64,000 bases of DNA from Achromobacter xylosoxidans (GCF_002192695.1 NZ_MTLG01000053.1:248001-312000), one strand, 5' to 3'; counted from the stretch's first letter, positions 43,150-52,433 are shown. Program-made: numbers and translations. Notes: a model not told the origin generated them from the sequence alone.

Positions 43150-45276
43150 TCATGGCTGGCGCAGCCCCAGGTCGGGATCCGCATCGGCCCGCAGGCCGAT
43201 CAGCGCGTCCAGCGGCACCGCGCCTTGCCCAGCGGCGCCGACCCAGACCGGATTGAGCTCCATTTCCTGCAAGGCGTCGCGGTGGCTCCAGGCGAAGTCC
43301 GAGACCTGCAGGACCAGGTCCTCCAGCGCCGCGAGATCGGCGGGCGCCTGGCCGCGCACGCCGTCCAGCACGTCGGCATGGCGGATCTCGCGCAGCAGCG
43401 CTCGTGCATCGTCGCGCGACAGCGGCACCATGCGGTGGGCCACGTCGCGGATGGTTTCGACGAAAATGCCGCCCAGGCCGAAGGTCAGCACCAGGCCGAA
43501 GGCCGCATCGCTGTGCACGCCGATCAACACTTCGCGGCCGCCCGGCGGCAGCATGCGCTCCACCAGGATGCCATCGATGACGGCGTCCGGCTGGTGGCGC
43601 GCGACCGATTCATGAATGGCGGCATAGGCTGCGCGCGCCGCGCCAGCGCTGGCGATACCCAGCTTGACGCCGCCCGCTTCGGTCTTGTGCGCGATCTGGG
43701 CGCTGACCACCTTCATCACCACGGGAAAGCGCAGGCGCTCGGCCTCATGGGCCGCCTGTTCGGCGCTGGCGGCAACCACTCCTTCGGGTATCGGCAGGCC
43801 GGCCGCGCGCAGCATGGCCTTGGCCGCGGCTTCGCTAAGCATGCGGGCCTGGCCGGGGGCGGCATCCGCGTGCGCGGGCGCCGCTGCCGCGCGCTCGGGG
43901 CGCTTCCAGGGTATGGCCTTGGACAGCGCCGCGATCGCGTCCGACAGCGACAGGAATGGCAGCAGGCCGGCGGTTTCCAGCAGCTGGAAGCCCCCGCCCA
44001 GGCGCCGGCTCATCCAGACCGGCACGATCAAGGTTTCGGTTTCGGCCGCCACCGTGGCGATGGCCTGCGCCATGCCGTCGGTGATCGAACCGTAATCCAT
44101 GGGGATGGGGAACAGCACCGTGCCCACCGCCGGGTCGGCGCATATCGCGCGCAGGCAGGCGGCCGAGGCCTCGGGGTTGCGCAGGATGTCGGCAGTGGTG
44201 TCTACCGGGTTGTCGATGCTGGCGAAGTCCGGCAGCAGCTTGCGCAAGGCGGCCTTGGTTTCGGGCGCGAACACTGCCATCGGCAGGCCGGCGGCGCCAG
44301 CGATGTCGGCGGCCAGCGCGGCGGTGCCGCCCGAGAAAGTATGGATGCACAGGCCATTGCCGCTCTTGGGCGTGATGCGCGTCAGCAGGCGCGAGGCCGC
44401 CAGCAGCTGATCCAGGTCGTCCACTTCGATCGCGCCGAACTGCCGGAACACGGCGCTGTTGACCGCAGCCGTGCCGGCCACCGACGCCGTGTGCGATTGC
44501 GCGGCGCGCACGCCGGCTTCGGAGCGGCCGACCTTCAGCACCACCACCGGCTTGTTGCGGGCGCGCGCCAGCTCCAGCGCGGCGGTCAGGCGTCTGCCAT
44601 CCTTCACCCCTTCCATCAGCAAGGCGATCACGCTGATTTTCGGATCGTTCGCCATGTGGGCGATGAAGTCCGGGATCTCCAGGTCGACCTCGTTGCCGGC
44701 GGAAAACCACAGGCCCACGCCCTGGCCGTGGGACAGGCCTTGCAACAGGTTGCGGCCAAGTCCGCCGCCCTGGGTTGCCAAGCCGATGGAGCCGGAGTTC
44801 AGATCGTCCTTGAAGGCGGGCGAGAAGGTCATGCCCAGGCGGTCGCGGACATTGACGAAGCCGGGACAGTTCGGCCCGTAGACATGCAGGCCGGTGGCCT
44901 CGCACAGCTCGGCGATCTCGCGCTCCAGGCGCCTGCCTTCCTCGCCCGCCTCCGAAAAGCCCGAGGTCATGACCACCGCGAACGGAATTCCGCGCGCCGC
45001 GCATTGGCGCAAGGCATCCAGCACCAGCGAGGCGTTGACCATGATCAGCGCCACGTCGATGTCGGCCTCGGGCAACGCGCTGATGGAGGGCCAGCAGGGC
45101 CGGCCACCGATCTCCTGATAGGCCGGATTGACCGCGTACACCTCGCCCGGCACCGAGGAATGCAGCATCAGGTTGTCGTACAGGCGGCGCCCCTGGCTGG
45201 ACTCGCGGGCGGAGGCCCCGACCACCGCCACGTTGCGCGGGTTGACGAAGCGCGTCAGGTCTGCGAACGGTTTCAT
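43150..45276 (-). CDS. NDP-forming acyl-CoA synthetase (ACD-family, fused subunits)
   Basis: A 708-residue fused alpha-beta acyl-CoA synthetase that forms a CoA thioester with ATP hydrolysed to ADP. The order is a CoA-binding Rossmann domain (NPRNVAVVGASARESSQGRR), a ligase-CoA domain with the phosphohistidine motif AAQSHTASVAGT, and a C-terminal ATP-grasp domain (FPVVMKVVSAQIAHKTEAGG; LTFGLGGIFVETIRDVAHRM). Its ATG overlaps the MaoC stop codon by 3 nt (ATGA). It probably activates the free acid taken up by the cell; the substrate is unknown. Confidence 0.9.
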   Translation of the reverse strand: MKPFADLTRFVNPRNVAVVGASARESSQGRRLYDNLMLHSSVPGEVYAVNPAYQEIGGRPCWPSISALPEADIDVALIMVNASLVLDALRQCAARGIPFAVVMTSGFSEAGEEGRRLEREIAELCEATGLHVYGPNCPGFVNVRDRLGMTFSPAFKDDLNSGSIGLATQGGGLGRNLLQGLSHGQGVGLWFSAGNEVDLEIPDFIAHMANDPKISVIALLMEGVKDGRRLTAALELARARNKPVVVLKVGRSEAGVRAAQSHTASVAGTAAVNSAVFRQFGAIEVDDLDQLLAASRLLTRITPKSGNGLCIHTFSGGTAALAADIAGAAGLPMAVFAPETKAALRKLLPDFASIDNPVDTTADILRNPEASAACLRAICADPAVGTVLFPIPMDYGSITDGMAQAIATVAAETETLIVPVWMSRRLGGGFQLLETAGLLPFLSLSDAIAALSKAIPWKRPERAAAAPAHADAAPGQARMLSEAAAKAMLRAAGLPIPEGVVAASAEQAAHEAERLRFPVVMKVVSAQIAHKTEAGGVKLGIASAGAARAAYAAIHESVARHQPDAVIDGILVERMLPPGGREVLIGVHSDAAFGLVLTFGLGGIFVETIRDVAHRMVPLSRDDARALLREIRHADVLDGVRGQAPADLAALEDLVLQVSDFAWSHRDALQEMELNPVWVGAAGQGAVPLDALIGLRADADPDLGLRQP

Positions 45277-45761
45277 GCCGCACCCTCCATGGACCGCAGC
45301 ACCATGGCGAAGTCGGCCTGGACCACCACCTCGCCGCGCTGGTTGACGGCTTCGCGCCGGAACACCACCTTGTCCTTGCCGGGCCGGTACTGCCCGGTTT
45401 TTTCGGTCACAGTCACTCGCACGACGATGGTGTCGCCGATGAAGGTGGGCTTGGGAAAACGGCAGTTGATGTCGATCAGCGCCAGCACATAGGGTTCCAG
45501 CTGCCGGTAGCCGCTGGACTGCGTGGTCAGCCCGGACAGCACGGACAGCACCAATAGGCCGTGGGCGATGCGCTGGCCGAAGGGCGTGGCGCTGGCGTAC
45601 TCGTGGTCGACGTGCAGGCGGTTGAAGTCGCCGGACAGGCAGGCGAAGTTGACGATGTCGCTTTCGGTAATGGTGCGGCCGGCGGATTCGAAGCGATGGC
45701 CGACTTCCAGCGGCGGCTGGGCGGGAAGCGGGGACTGGCTGGCAGGGCTTGCGCTTTGCAT
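45273..45761 (-). CDS. MaoC-family dehydratase
   Basis: A 162-residue hotdog-fold hydratase. It contains the MaoC pattern FACLSGDFNRLHVDHEYAS with a catalytic Asp and His, and FGQRIAHGLLVLSVLSGL. It hydrates enoyl-CoA, or acts on hydroxyacyl-CoA in reverse. The gene is between the SDR and the synthetase gene in the minus arm and overlaps the latter by 4 nt. Confidence 0.9.
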   Translation of the reverse strand: MQSASPASQSPLPAQPPLEVGHRFESAGRTITESDIVNFACLSGDFNRLHVDHEYASATPFGQRIAHGLLVLSVLSGLTTQSSGYRQLEPYVLALIDINCRFPKPTFIGDTIVVRVTVTEKTGQYRPGKDKVVFRREAVNQRGEVVVQADFAMVLRSMEGAA

Positions 45762-45792
45762 GGCTGAGCGGATTCCGGAGAGGAGGGGCGTT

Positions 45793-46551
45793 TTACGAGG
45801 CGTAGCGGCCGCCGGTCACGTGCAGCAGTTCGCCCGTGATGAAGGAGGACCGTTCAGAGGCCAGGAAGGCCACCGCGTTGGCGATGTCCTCGACCGCGCC
45901 CAGGCGCGGCACCGGCTGGCGCGCCAGCGCATTGGCGCGCAGGGTTTCATAGGTGGACAGGCCGCGCACCAGCGGCGTTTCGATCAGTCCCGGAGCGATG
46001 GCGTTGGCGGTGATGTTGAACTTGCCCTGTTCCAGCGCCAGCGCGCGGGTGAAGCCGATCAGGCCGGCCTTGGCGGCCGAGTAGTTGGTCTGTCCGGGAT
46101 TGCCCCAGTGCGCGCGCGAAGCGATGTTGATGACGCGGCCCCACTTCCTTTCCATCATCGAGGGCAGGGCGGCCTTGGTGCAGTAGTAGGCGCCCTTCAG
46201 GATGGTGTCGACCACCGAATCCCAGTCCTCCACCGGCATCTTGAGCAGGTACTTGTCGCGCGTGAAGCCGGCGTTGTTGACCAGGATGTCGATGCCGCCG
46301 AACTTGTGCGCGGCCAGCTCGGCCATGGTCTGGACCTGTTCCGCGTCGCAGACGTCGAGCACGGCGCCGATGGCCTCGTGGCCGGCCTGCTTCAGGCTGC
46401 CGACTGCCTGTTCCACCGATTCGGGGTTGATGTCGGTAATGACGATGCGGGCGCCTTCCTGCGCCAGGGCCAATGCCGACGCATAGCCGATGCCGCGGCC
46501 GGAACCCGTGATGACAGCGACTTTACCGGTGAGTTGCAGGTCCATCTCCAT
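45793..46551 (-). CDS. SDR-family 3-hydroxyacyl dehydrogenase (FabG-like)
   Basis: A 252-residue short-chain dehydrogenase with cofactor motif TGSGRGIGYASALALAQEG, NNAGFTRDK, catalytic Ser in NIASRAHWG and YSAAK. It is FabG-like but lies at the head of a catabolic operon with MaoC, dehydrogenase and CoA-activation genes. It is therefore more likely a 3-hydroxyacyl-CoA dehydrogenase than a fatty-acid biosynthesis enzyme. It is first after the divergent promoter at 46633-46718. Confidence 0.88.
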   Translation of the reverse strand: MEMDLQLTGKVAVITGSGRGIGYASALALAQEGARIVITDINPESVEQAVGSLKQAGHEAIGAVLDVCDAEQVQTMAELAAHKFGGIDILVNNAGFTRDKYLLKMPVEDWDSVVDTILKGAYYCTKAALPSMMERKWGRVINIASRAHWGNPGQTNYSAAKAGLIGFTRALALEQGKFNITANAIAPGLIETPLVRGLSTYETLRANALARQPVPRLGAVEDIANAVAFLASERSSFITGELLHVTGGRYAS

Positions 46552-46632
46552 TCCCCTTCTGTAGCTGATGTGCCGGCGCCTTGGGCCCGAAATCCGATAT
46601 CCCGGGAGATACGCCTGGCAAGTTTGAATTTA

Positions 46633-46648
46633 TTCCGAGGTTCCGAAC
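46633..46648. promoter_or_regulatory. Operator copy 1 for the minus-arm promoter
   Basis: TTCCGAGGTTCCGAAC matches the pattern TTCCGA-N4-CCGAAC. It lies immediately downstream of the predicted minus-strand -10 box and so covers the predicted start site. The second copy, in opposite orientation, lies 70 bp away at 46703-46718. Confidence 0.6.
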
Positions 46649-46649
46649 A

Positions 46650-46678
46650 AATATACACATCACCGGAAATATTGACAA
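46650..46678 (-). promoter_or_regulatory. Predicted sigma-70 promoter for the minus catabolic operon
   Basis: On the minus strand a -35 box TTGTCA (46678-46673) and a -10 box TATATT (46655-46650) are separated by 17 bp, a near-consensus promoter. The -35 box overlaps the -35 box of the divergent plus-strand promoter. Confidence 0.65.
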
Positions 46679-46702
46679 TTATTATCGGCACATCGTTATA
46701 CT
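46672..46702 (+). promoter_or_regulatory. Predicted sigma-70 promoter for the plus catabolic operon
   Basis: A consensus -35 TTGACA (46672-46677) and a -10 TATACT (46697-46702) are separated by 19 bp, slightly long. It faces away from the minus-strand promoter and shares its -35 bases. It would transcribe the Bug receptor gene at 46771. Confidence 0.6.
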
Positions 46703-46718
46703 GTTCGGCATGTCGGAA
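46703..46718. promoter_or_regulatory. Operator copy 2 for the plus-arm promoter
   Basis: GTTCGGCATGTCGGAA is the reverse complement of TTCCGA-CATG-CCGAAC, the same pattern as copy 1. It abuts the plus-strand -10 box and covers the predicted start site. Confidence 0.6.
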
Positions 46719-46770
46719 TAAGTTGGCCCGACATTCCCATATCTCTAAAAAAACGGAAGGAGATCGACTC

Positions 46771-47736
46771 ATGGCAATGTTGAAGGGATTGTTGGCCGCG
46801 GTACTGAGCCTGGCTGCCGCAGGCGCAGCCAGCGGGGCCGACGCTTATCCGGACAAGCCGGTGCGGGTGTACGTGGGCTTTGCGCCCGGCGGCGCCACGG
46901 ACTTGCTCGCCCGCCTGTACGCCAAAAAGCTCGGCGAACGTTTCAATCAGACATTCATCGTGGAAAACCGCCCGGGCGCCGGCGGCAACATCGCGATCCA
47001 GGCGCTGACGCAGGCCCCGGCCGACGGCTACACCATCGCGATGGCGGCCAACTATGTGGCGGCCAACGCCGCCATGAAGCGCAACCCCTACGACTGGGAG
47101 CGCGACCTGATGCCCATAGGCATGGTGGCCTCCACGCCCAACATCCTGGTGGTGCCGACCGGCTCCAGCATCCAGGGCGTCGACGACCTGATCAGCAAGG
47201 CCAAGGCCGGCGGCAACAAGCTGACCTTCGCCTCGGCCGGCATGGGCTCGTCCATTCACCTGGCGGGCGAGCTGTTCAAGGTCATGGCCGGGGTCGACAT
47301 GACCCACGTGCCCTACAAGGGCGTGTCGCCGGCGGAGGTGGACCTGATGTCGGGCACCGTGGACATGATGTTCGGCAGCGTTTCCACCGCCATCCCGCTG
47401 GTGCAGTCCAAGAAGCTGAAGGCGCTGGCCGTGACCGGGCGCGAGCGCATGAAGGCGATGCCGGACCTACCCACCATCGAGGAAGCCGGCCTCAAGGGCT
47501 ATGACGTGGAAGCGGTGTACTTCATGGCGGCCCCCGCCAAGGTGCCGGCGCCGGTTTTGAAGAAGCTGGCCGATGCCGTGGCCGACATCAACAAGCAGCC
47601 CGATGTGCAGGAATTCATGGACCGGATCTACGCCCGGCCCCTGACCGGCGGTCCGGACGAGGCGCGGGCCTTCCTCAAGAGCGAAGTGAAGAAGTGGCAG
47701 GGCGTGGTCGACGCCACCGGCATGAAGGTGGATTGA
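46771..47736 (+). CDS. Bug-family periplasmic solute receptor (TTT type), first copy
   Basis: A 321-residue tripartite-tricarboxylate-transporter receptor with a signal peptide (LLAAVLSLAAAGAASGADA) and the family start YPDKPVRVYVGFAPGGATD. VENRPGAGGNIAIQALTQA and VPYKGVSPAEVDLMSGTVDM are further family motifs. Bug proteins bind carboxylates and are heavily expanded in Bordetella and relatives, mostly without adjacent TctA/TctB membrane genes, as here. The ATG at 46771 follows GGAAGGAG; the frame is open far upstream only by chance. It is the first gene of the plus arm. Confidence 0.92.
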   Translation: MAMLKGLLAAVLSLAAAGAASGADAYPDKPVRVYVGFAPGGATDLLARLYAKKLGERFNQTFIVENRPGAGGNIAIQALTQAPADGYTIAMAANYVAANAAMKRNPYDWERDLMPIGMVASTPNILVVPTGSSIQGVDDLISKAKAGGNKLTFASAGMGSSIHLAGELFKVMAGVDMTHVPYKGVSPAEVDLMSGTVDMMFGSVSTAIPLVQSKKLKALAVTGRERMKAMPDLPTIEEAGLKGYDVEAVYFMAAPAKVPAPVLKKLADAVADINKQPDVQEFMDRIYARPLTGGPDEARAFLKSEVKKWQGVVDATGMKVD

Positions 47737-47818
47737 CGCGCGGCAACGGGTCCGTTCGCCGGATTCGAGACAGCGGGCGCCACAAGCCCGCGGACACAAG
47801 ACCAATCAGGAGACATAC

Positions 47819-48802
47819 ATGAACACACGCAGGCGATACACGCTGGCAGTGCTGGCCAGCCTGATGACCGCAATAACCTTGCCGCCGGTGTCGCACGCGG
47901 CCGATGACTATCCGAACAAGCCCCTGCGCCTGATCGCGCCCAGCTCGCCGGGCGGAATCCTGGACATCACCAGCCGGGTAATAGGCAAGAAGCTGTCCGA
48001 GAGGCTGGGCCAACCGGTGGTGGTGGAAAACATGGCCGGCGCGGCCGGCATCCTGGGCATGCAAGGCTTGCTGCGCGCCGAGCCCGACGGCTACACGATG
48101 GTCATGGGCAGCAGCGGCCCGAACGCGGTCAATTACACGCTGTACAGCAAGCTGCCTTACGCGATGTCCGACTTCGCGCCGGTGATCCGCATCATCACCA
48201 TGCCGAACGCGCTGGTGGTCAACGCCAACGCGCCGGTTAAGACGCTGGCCGAGTTCCGCGACTATGCCCGCAAGAAGCAGGGCAGCCTGTCGATGGCGGT
48301 ATCCATGATCGGCACGTCCGGGCACCTGGGCGGCGAGCTGCTGAAGAACCGCCTGGACTTCACCGCGGTCACCGTGCCCTACAAGGGGGCGGCGCCCGCG
48401 ACCAACGACCTGGTCGCGGGCCAGGTCGACTTCACGGTCGAGAACGTGATCACCGTCGCGCCGCTGGTCAAGGCGGGCAGGCTGCGGGCGCTGGCGGTCA
48501 CCACCCGCGAACGCAGCCAGATCCTGCCCGACGTGCCGACGCTGGCCGAGCAAGGCTATCCCGATGTGGACGTCGGCGCGTGGCTGGGCGTGCTGGTCGC
48601 GGCGCGCACCCCGCCGGCCGTGGTCGCGCGCCTGAACACGGAGCTCAACGCGGTCCTGGCGGATGAGGAAGTGAAGAAGCAGCTGGCGCAGCAGGGCGGC
48701 ATTCCGCTGGGCGGCACGCCGGCCGAGTTCGACAGCTTCATCCGGTCCGAAAAGGACCGTTGGGAAAAAATCATCAAGGCCGCCGGCATCAAGGCGGAAT
48801 GA
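47819..48802 (+). CDS. Bug-family periplasmic solute receptor (TTT type), second copy
   Basis: A 327-residue paralog of the preceding receptor, with its own signal peptide (LAVLASLMTAITLPPVSHA). It has the motifs YPNKPLRLIAPSSPGGILD, VENMAGAAGILGMQGLLRAE and VPYKGAAPATNDLVAGQVDF. It is clearly diverged from the first copy, so the two may bind different acids. An AGGAGA site precedes the ATG. Confidence 0.92.
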   Translation: MNTRRRYTLAVLASLMTAITLPPVSHAADDYPNKPLRLIAPSSPGGILDITSRVIGKKLSERLGQPVVVENMAGAAGILGMQGLLRAEPDGYTMVMGSSGPNAVNYTLYSKLPYAMSDFAPVIRIITMPNALVVNANAPVKTLAEFRDYARKKQGSLSMAVSMIGTSGHLGGELLKNRLDFTAVTVPYKGAAPATNDLVAGQVDFTVENVITVAPLVKAGRLRALAVTTRERSQILPDVPTLAEQGYPDVDVGAWLGVLVAARTPPAVVARLNTELNAVLADEEVKKQLAQQGGIPLGGTPAEFDSFIRSEKDRWEKIIKAAGIKAE

Positions 48803-48853
48803 CCCGCAAGCCGGCGGCCAGGCGCCGCCGGCTTGCACAGGGAGGCATGATCC

Positions 48854-49714
48854 ATGGCAATCGATTATCAAAACCTGCGCAACTGGAAATTCGAGGACCG
48901 CGTCGACCGCTACAGCGCGCGCGACTGCATGATCTATGCGCTGGGACTGGGCTACGGCAGCGATCCGGCCAACGAAGGCGAACTGCGCTACGTGCATGAA
49001 GAAGGGACGGCGGTGGTGCCGACCTTCCTGGCCACCATCGGCGCGCCCAATGGCTGGGCCGCCGATCCGGCCACGGGCATCGACTGGGTCAAGATCCTGC
49101 ATGGCGAGCATCGCATGACCTTCCATGCGCCGCTGGTCGCGGCCGGCGCGGTGCGCAGCCGGACCCGCGTTACACGGGTAGTGGACAAGGGCGCCAGCAA
49201 GGGCGCGCTGGTGGTGACCGTGCGCGATATTTCGGACGCCGACAGCGGCGCGCCGCTGGCCACGGTGGAGCACGTGTCGTTCTGCCGCGCAGATGGCGGC
49301 TTCGGCCAGGGCGACGAGCCGCCCGAGGCCTTGCCGGCCACGCCGGAGCGCGAACCCGATCAGGTCGTGCTGCTGCCCACGCTGCCGCAGCAGGCCTTGC
49401 TCTATCGCCTGAACGGCGATCTCAACCCGGTGCACGCGCTGCCGCACATGGCGCGCGAAGCCGGCTTCGACCGGCCCATCCTGCATGGCCTGTGCACCTA
49501 CGGCATGGCGGCGCGGGCCTTGCTGCAGGCCTGCGCGCCCTCGGCGCCGCAACGGCTGGGCGCCATCGCCGCGCGCTTTTCCGCGCCGTTCTTCCCGGGC
49601 GAGACGTTGCGTGTGGAGATCTGGCGCGACGGCGACCGCCTGCAATTCCGCGCGTTGGCCCACGAGCGCGGCACGGTGGTGCTGAGCCATGGCGCGGCCA
49701 GCCTGGCGCATTGA
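48854..49714 (+). CDS. MaoC-like enoyl-CoA hydratase (double hotdog, hydratase 2 type)
   Basis: A 286-residue protein with an N-terminal FAS1-like dehydratase half (YVHEEGTAVVPTFLATIGA) and a C-terminal MaoC half. The C-terminal half holds the hydratase-2 motif LYRLNGDLNPVHALPHMA (Asn, Asp and His active residues) and FDRPILHGLCTYG. Such proteins resemble the hydratase domain that acts on steroid side-chain and branched enoyl-CoA. It would supply the hydroxyacyl-CoA for the thiolase-fold protein two genes downstream of the ligase. Confidence 0.88.
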   Translation: MAIDYQNLRNWKFEDRVDRYSARDCMIYALGLGYGSDPANEGELRYVHEEGTAVVPTFLATIGAPNGWAADPATGIDWVKILHGEHRMTFHAPLVAAGAVRSRTRVTRVVDKGASKGALVVTVRDISDADSGAPLATVEHVSFCRADGGFGQGDEPPEALPATPEREPDQVVLLPTLPQQALLYRLNGDLNPVHALPHMAREAGFDRPILHGLCTYGMAARALLQACAPSAPQRLGAIAARFSAPFFPGETLRVEIWRDGDRLQFRALAHERGTVVLSHGAASLAH

Positions 49715-49733
49715 GAGAAACCAGAGGTGAACC

Positions 49734-51263
49734 ATGTCTGTACTTGAAGCCCATGCCCGGGAGATGCCCGATGGCATCGCCTATCGCATGATTCCGTCCG
49801 GCACCAAGGTGACCTGGCGCGAGTTGGAACTGCGCAGCCGCAAATGCGCGGCGGCCTTGCTGGACGCTGGCCTGCAACCCGGCGACGTGGTTGCGGTGTT
49901 CCTGGAAAACCATCCGCGCTTCTTCGAACTGCTGTGGGCCGCGCACCGCGTCGGCCTGTACTACACCACTATCAGCCGCCATCTGAAGCGCGACGAAGCG
50001 CGCTACATCATCGAGAACTGCGACGCGCGGGTGCTGTTCTACTCCGGCCATACGCAGGCCGAAACGGACGCGGATGAACTGGATGCGCGCGGCGTGCTGC
50101 GCGTGTGCATGGACGGCGCGGACGCCGGCGCGATCCAGTACGAAGACTGGATCGGCCGTTACGCCGATGACGTGGCCTTGCCTGAAACCCCGGAAGGCAC
50201 GGACTTCCTGTATTCATCGGGCACCACCGGACTGCCCAAGGGCATCAAGCGTCCGCTGTCGGTGGCCAACCGCTACTTCCGCGTCGGCGACGCGCCCAGC
50301 AGCGCCTGGAAGGCCTTCGACCGCGGCACCGTCTATCTGTCGACCGCGCCGTTCTATCACGCGGCTCCGGTGCGCTGGAACATGGCGGCGCTGCGGGCGG
50401 GCGGCAGCTGCGTCATGATGGAAAAATTCGACGCGGCCGCGGCGCTGGAGGCCATCGCCACCCATGGCATTACCCATTCGCAATGGGTGCCCACCATGTT
50501 CATCCGCCTGCTGCGCCTGCCGCCAGAGGAGCGCGCGCGCCACGACCTGTCCACGCTGCGCTACGCGGTGCACGCGGCCGCGCCGTGCCCGGCCGACGTC
50601 AAGGAAGCCATGATCGCGTGGTGGGGGCCGATCTTGTACGAGTACTACAGCGGGACGGAACTGGTGGGACGCACCTCGCTGGGCTCCGACGAGTGGCTGG
50701 CGCATCGCGGCTCGGTCGGCCGGCCGGAGTTCGGCCAGGCCCACATCATGAGCGAGGACGGCCTGAATGAATTGCCCCCCGGCCAACCCGGGGTCATCTA
50801 TTTTTCCGGCGGCGGCTCCTTCGAATACCACAAGGATCCGGACAAGACGCGCGGCGCCTACAACGCGCGCGGCTGGGCCACCTATGGCGACATCGGCTAC
50901 CTGGATCAGGACGGCTATCTGTACCTGACCGACCGCCTCTCCAACATGATCGTGTCGGGCGGCGTCAACATCTATCCCCAGGAAGCGGAGAACCTGCTGA
51001 GCACGCATCCCGCGGTGGCCGACGTGGCGGTGGTCGGGGTGCCGAACGCGGAGTTCGGCGAAGAGGTCAAGGCGGTAGTGCAACTGCGCGATCCCGCCGC
51101 CGCCAGCCCCGATTTGGCGCAGCAGCTCATCGCCTATTGCCGCGACCGGATCTCGCCCATCAAGTGCCCGAAGAGCGTGGATTTTTCCAGCGACATGCCG
51201 CGCACCGAGACCGGCAAGCTGCTCAAGCGGCTGGTCAAACAGCGCTACTGGCCGCAAGCCTAG
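49734..51263 (+). CDS. Acyl-CoA synthetase (AMP-forming, ANL family)
   Basis: A 509-residue ligase that activates a carboxylic acid through an acyl-adenylate. The P-loop is YSSGTTGLPKGI. YLTDRLSNMIVSGGVNIYPQEA is the hinge and A8 region (given in part), and the catalytic lysine lies in TETGKLLKR near the C-terminus. The island thus has two unrelated acyl-CoA-forming enzymes, this one and the NDP-forming synthetase in the minus arm. That suggests two different acids or two steps of activation. Confidence 0.93.
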   Translation: MSVLEAHAREMPDGIAYRMIPSGTKVTWRELELRSRKCAAALLDAGLQPGDVVAVFLENHPRFFELLWAAHRVGLYYTTISRHLKRDEARYIIENCDARVLFYSGHTQAETDADELDARGVLRVCMDGADAGAIQYEDWIGRYADDVALPETPEGTDFLYSSGTTGLPKGIKRPLSVANRYFRVGDAPSSAWKAFDRGTVYLSTAPFYHAAPVRWNMAALRAGGSCVMMEKFDAAAALEAIATHGITHSQWVPTMFIRLLRLPPEERARHDLSTLRYAVHAAAPCPADVKEAMIAWWGPILYEYYSGTELVGRTSLGSDEWLAHRGSVGRPEFGQAHIMSEDGLNELPPGQPGVIYFSGGGSFEYHKDPDKTRGAYNARGWATYGDIGYLDQDGYLYLTDRLSNMIVSGGVNIYPQEAENLLSTHPAVADVAVVGVPNAEFGEEVKAVVQLRDPAAASPDLAQQLIAYCRDRISPIKCPKSVDFSSDMPRTETGKLLKRLVKQRYWPQA

Positions 51264-51293
51264 GCGGGCCGCCATGACAGACCAGGAGACAGC

Positions 51294-52433
51294 ATGAACC
51301 GGCAGCGCAAGCTTTTCTCGGCGGAGCACGAACTGTTCCGCGACACCGTGGCGCGCTTCATTGCGCAAGAGATCACGCCCCATCACTACCAATGGGAACA
51401 GGAAGGCCTGGTGCCGCGCGAGCTGTGGCGCAAGGCCGGCGCGGCCGGCATCCTGCTGCCCAGCACGCCCGAGGAATACGGCGGGGGCGGCGGCGACTTC
51501 CTGCACACCATCATCGTGGTGGAAGAGATCGCCCGCGCGCTGGCCACCGGCGTCACGGGCTTCACCACCCATTCCGATATCGTCGCGCCCTACCTGCTGA
51601 ACTTCGGCACCGAACGGCAGAAGCTGCGCGACCTGCCCGGCATGGCCCAGGGCGACATCGTGGCGTCCATCGCCATGACCGAGCCGGGCGCCGGCAGCGA
51701 CGTCAAGGCGATACGCACCGCGGCGGTCCGTGCCCAAGGCGGCTACGTCATCAACGGCCAGAAGACCTTCATCACCAACGGCTTCCATGCCGACCGCGTG
51801 CTGGTGGTCGCCAAGACCGATCCCGCCGCTGGCGCGCGCGGCATCAGCCTGTTCTGGGTCGATACCGCGACGCCCGGATTCACGCGCGGACGCCTGCTGG
51901 ACAAGGTCGGGCAGAAGGCGCAGGACACGGCCGAACTCTTTTTCCAGGACATGTTCGTGCCGGACGAGGACATGCTGGGCGAGCCGGGGCAGGGCTTCGG
52001 CTATCTGATGAAGGAGCTGGTGCGCGAGCGCCTGATGATCGCGGTGCGCTGCGCCATGGCGCTGGAGAGCGCGCTGCAATGGACCGTCGACTACACCAAG
52101 GAAAGGCGCGCCTTCGACAAAGCCTTGATCGACAACCAGCACATCCGCTTCAAGCTGGCCGACATCAAGACCCTGGCCGCCGCCACCCGCGCCTTCGTCG
52201 ACGGCTGCGTGCAGCAATACCTGGATGGCGAGCTCGATGCAGGCGGCGCGGCCATGGCCAAGCTGTGGGCTTCCGAGGCCACCAGCGCCATCGATGACCT
52301 GCTGCAGTTCCACGGCGGCTACGGCTATATGCGCGAATACCCCATCGCCCGCGCCTACACCGACGTGCGGCCCAACCGTATTTACGGCGGCGCCTCGGAG
52401 GTCATGCGCGAGCTGATCGCCCGGACGCTTTGA
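51294..52433 (+). CDS. Acyl-CoA dehydrogenase (plus arm)
   Basis: A 379-residue FAD-dependent dehydrogenase with IAMTEPGAGSDVKAIRTAAV and YTKERRAFDKALIDNQHIRF. The C-terminal motif reads RIYGGASEVMRELIAR, not the EGT form found in the minus-arm paralog. The catalytic base is thus probably on another helix, as in long-chain and isovaleryl-type enzymes. It lies 30 bp after the ligase gene. Confidence 0.92.
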   Translation: MNRQRKLFSAEHELFRDTVARFIAQEITPHHYQWEQEGLVPRELWRKAGAAGILLPSTPEEYGGGGGDFLHTIIVVEEIARALATGVTGFTTHSDIVAPYLLNFGTERQKLRDLPGMAQGDIVASIAMTEPGAGSDVKAIRTAAVRAQGGYVINGQKTFITNGFHADRVLVVAKTDPAAGARGISLFWVDTATPGFTRGRLLDKVGQKAQDTAELFFQDMFVPDEDMLGEPGQGFGYLMKELVRERLMIAVRCAMALESALQWTVDYTKERRAFDKALIDNQHIRFKLADIKTLAAATRAFVDGCVQQYLDGELDAGGAAMAKLWASEATSAIDDLLQFHGGYGYMREYPIARAYTDVRPNRIYGGASEVMRELIARTL

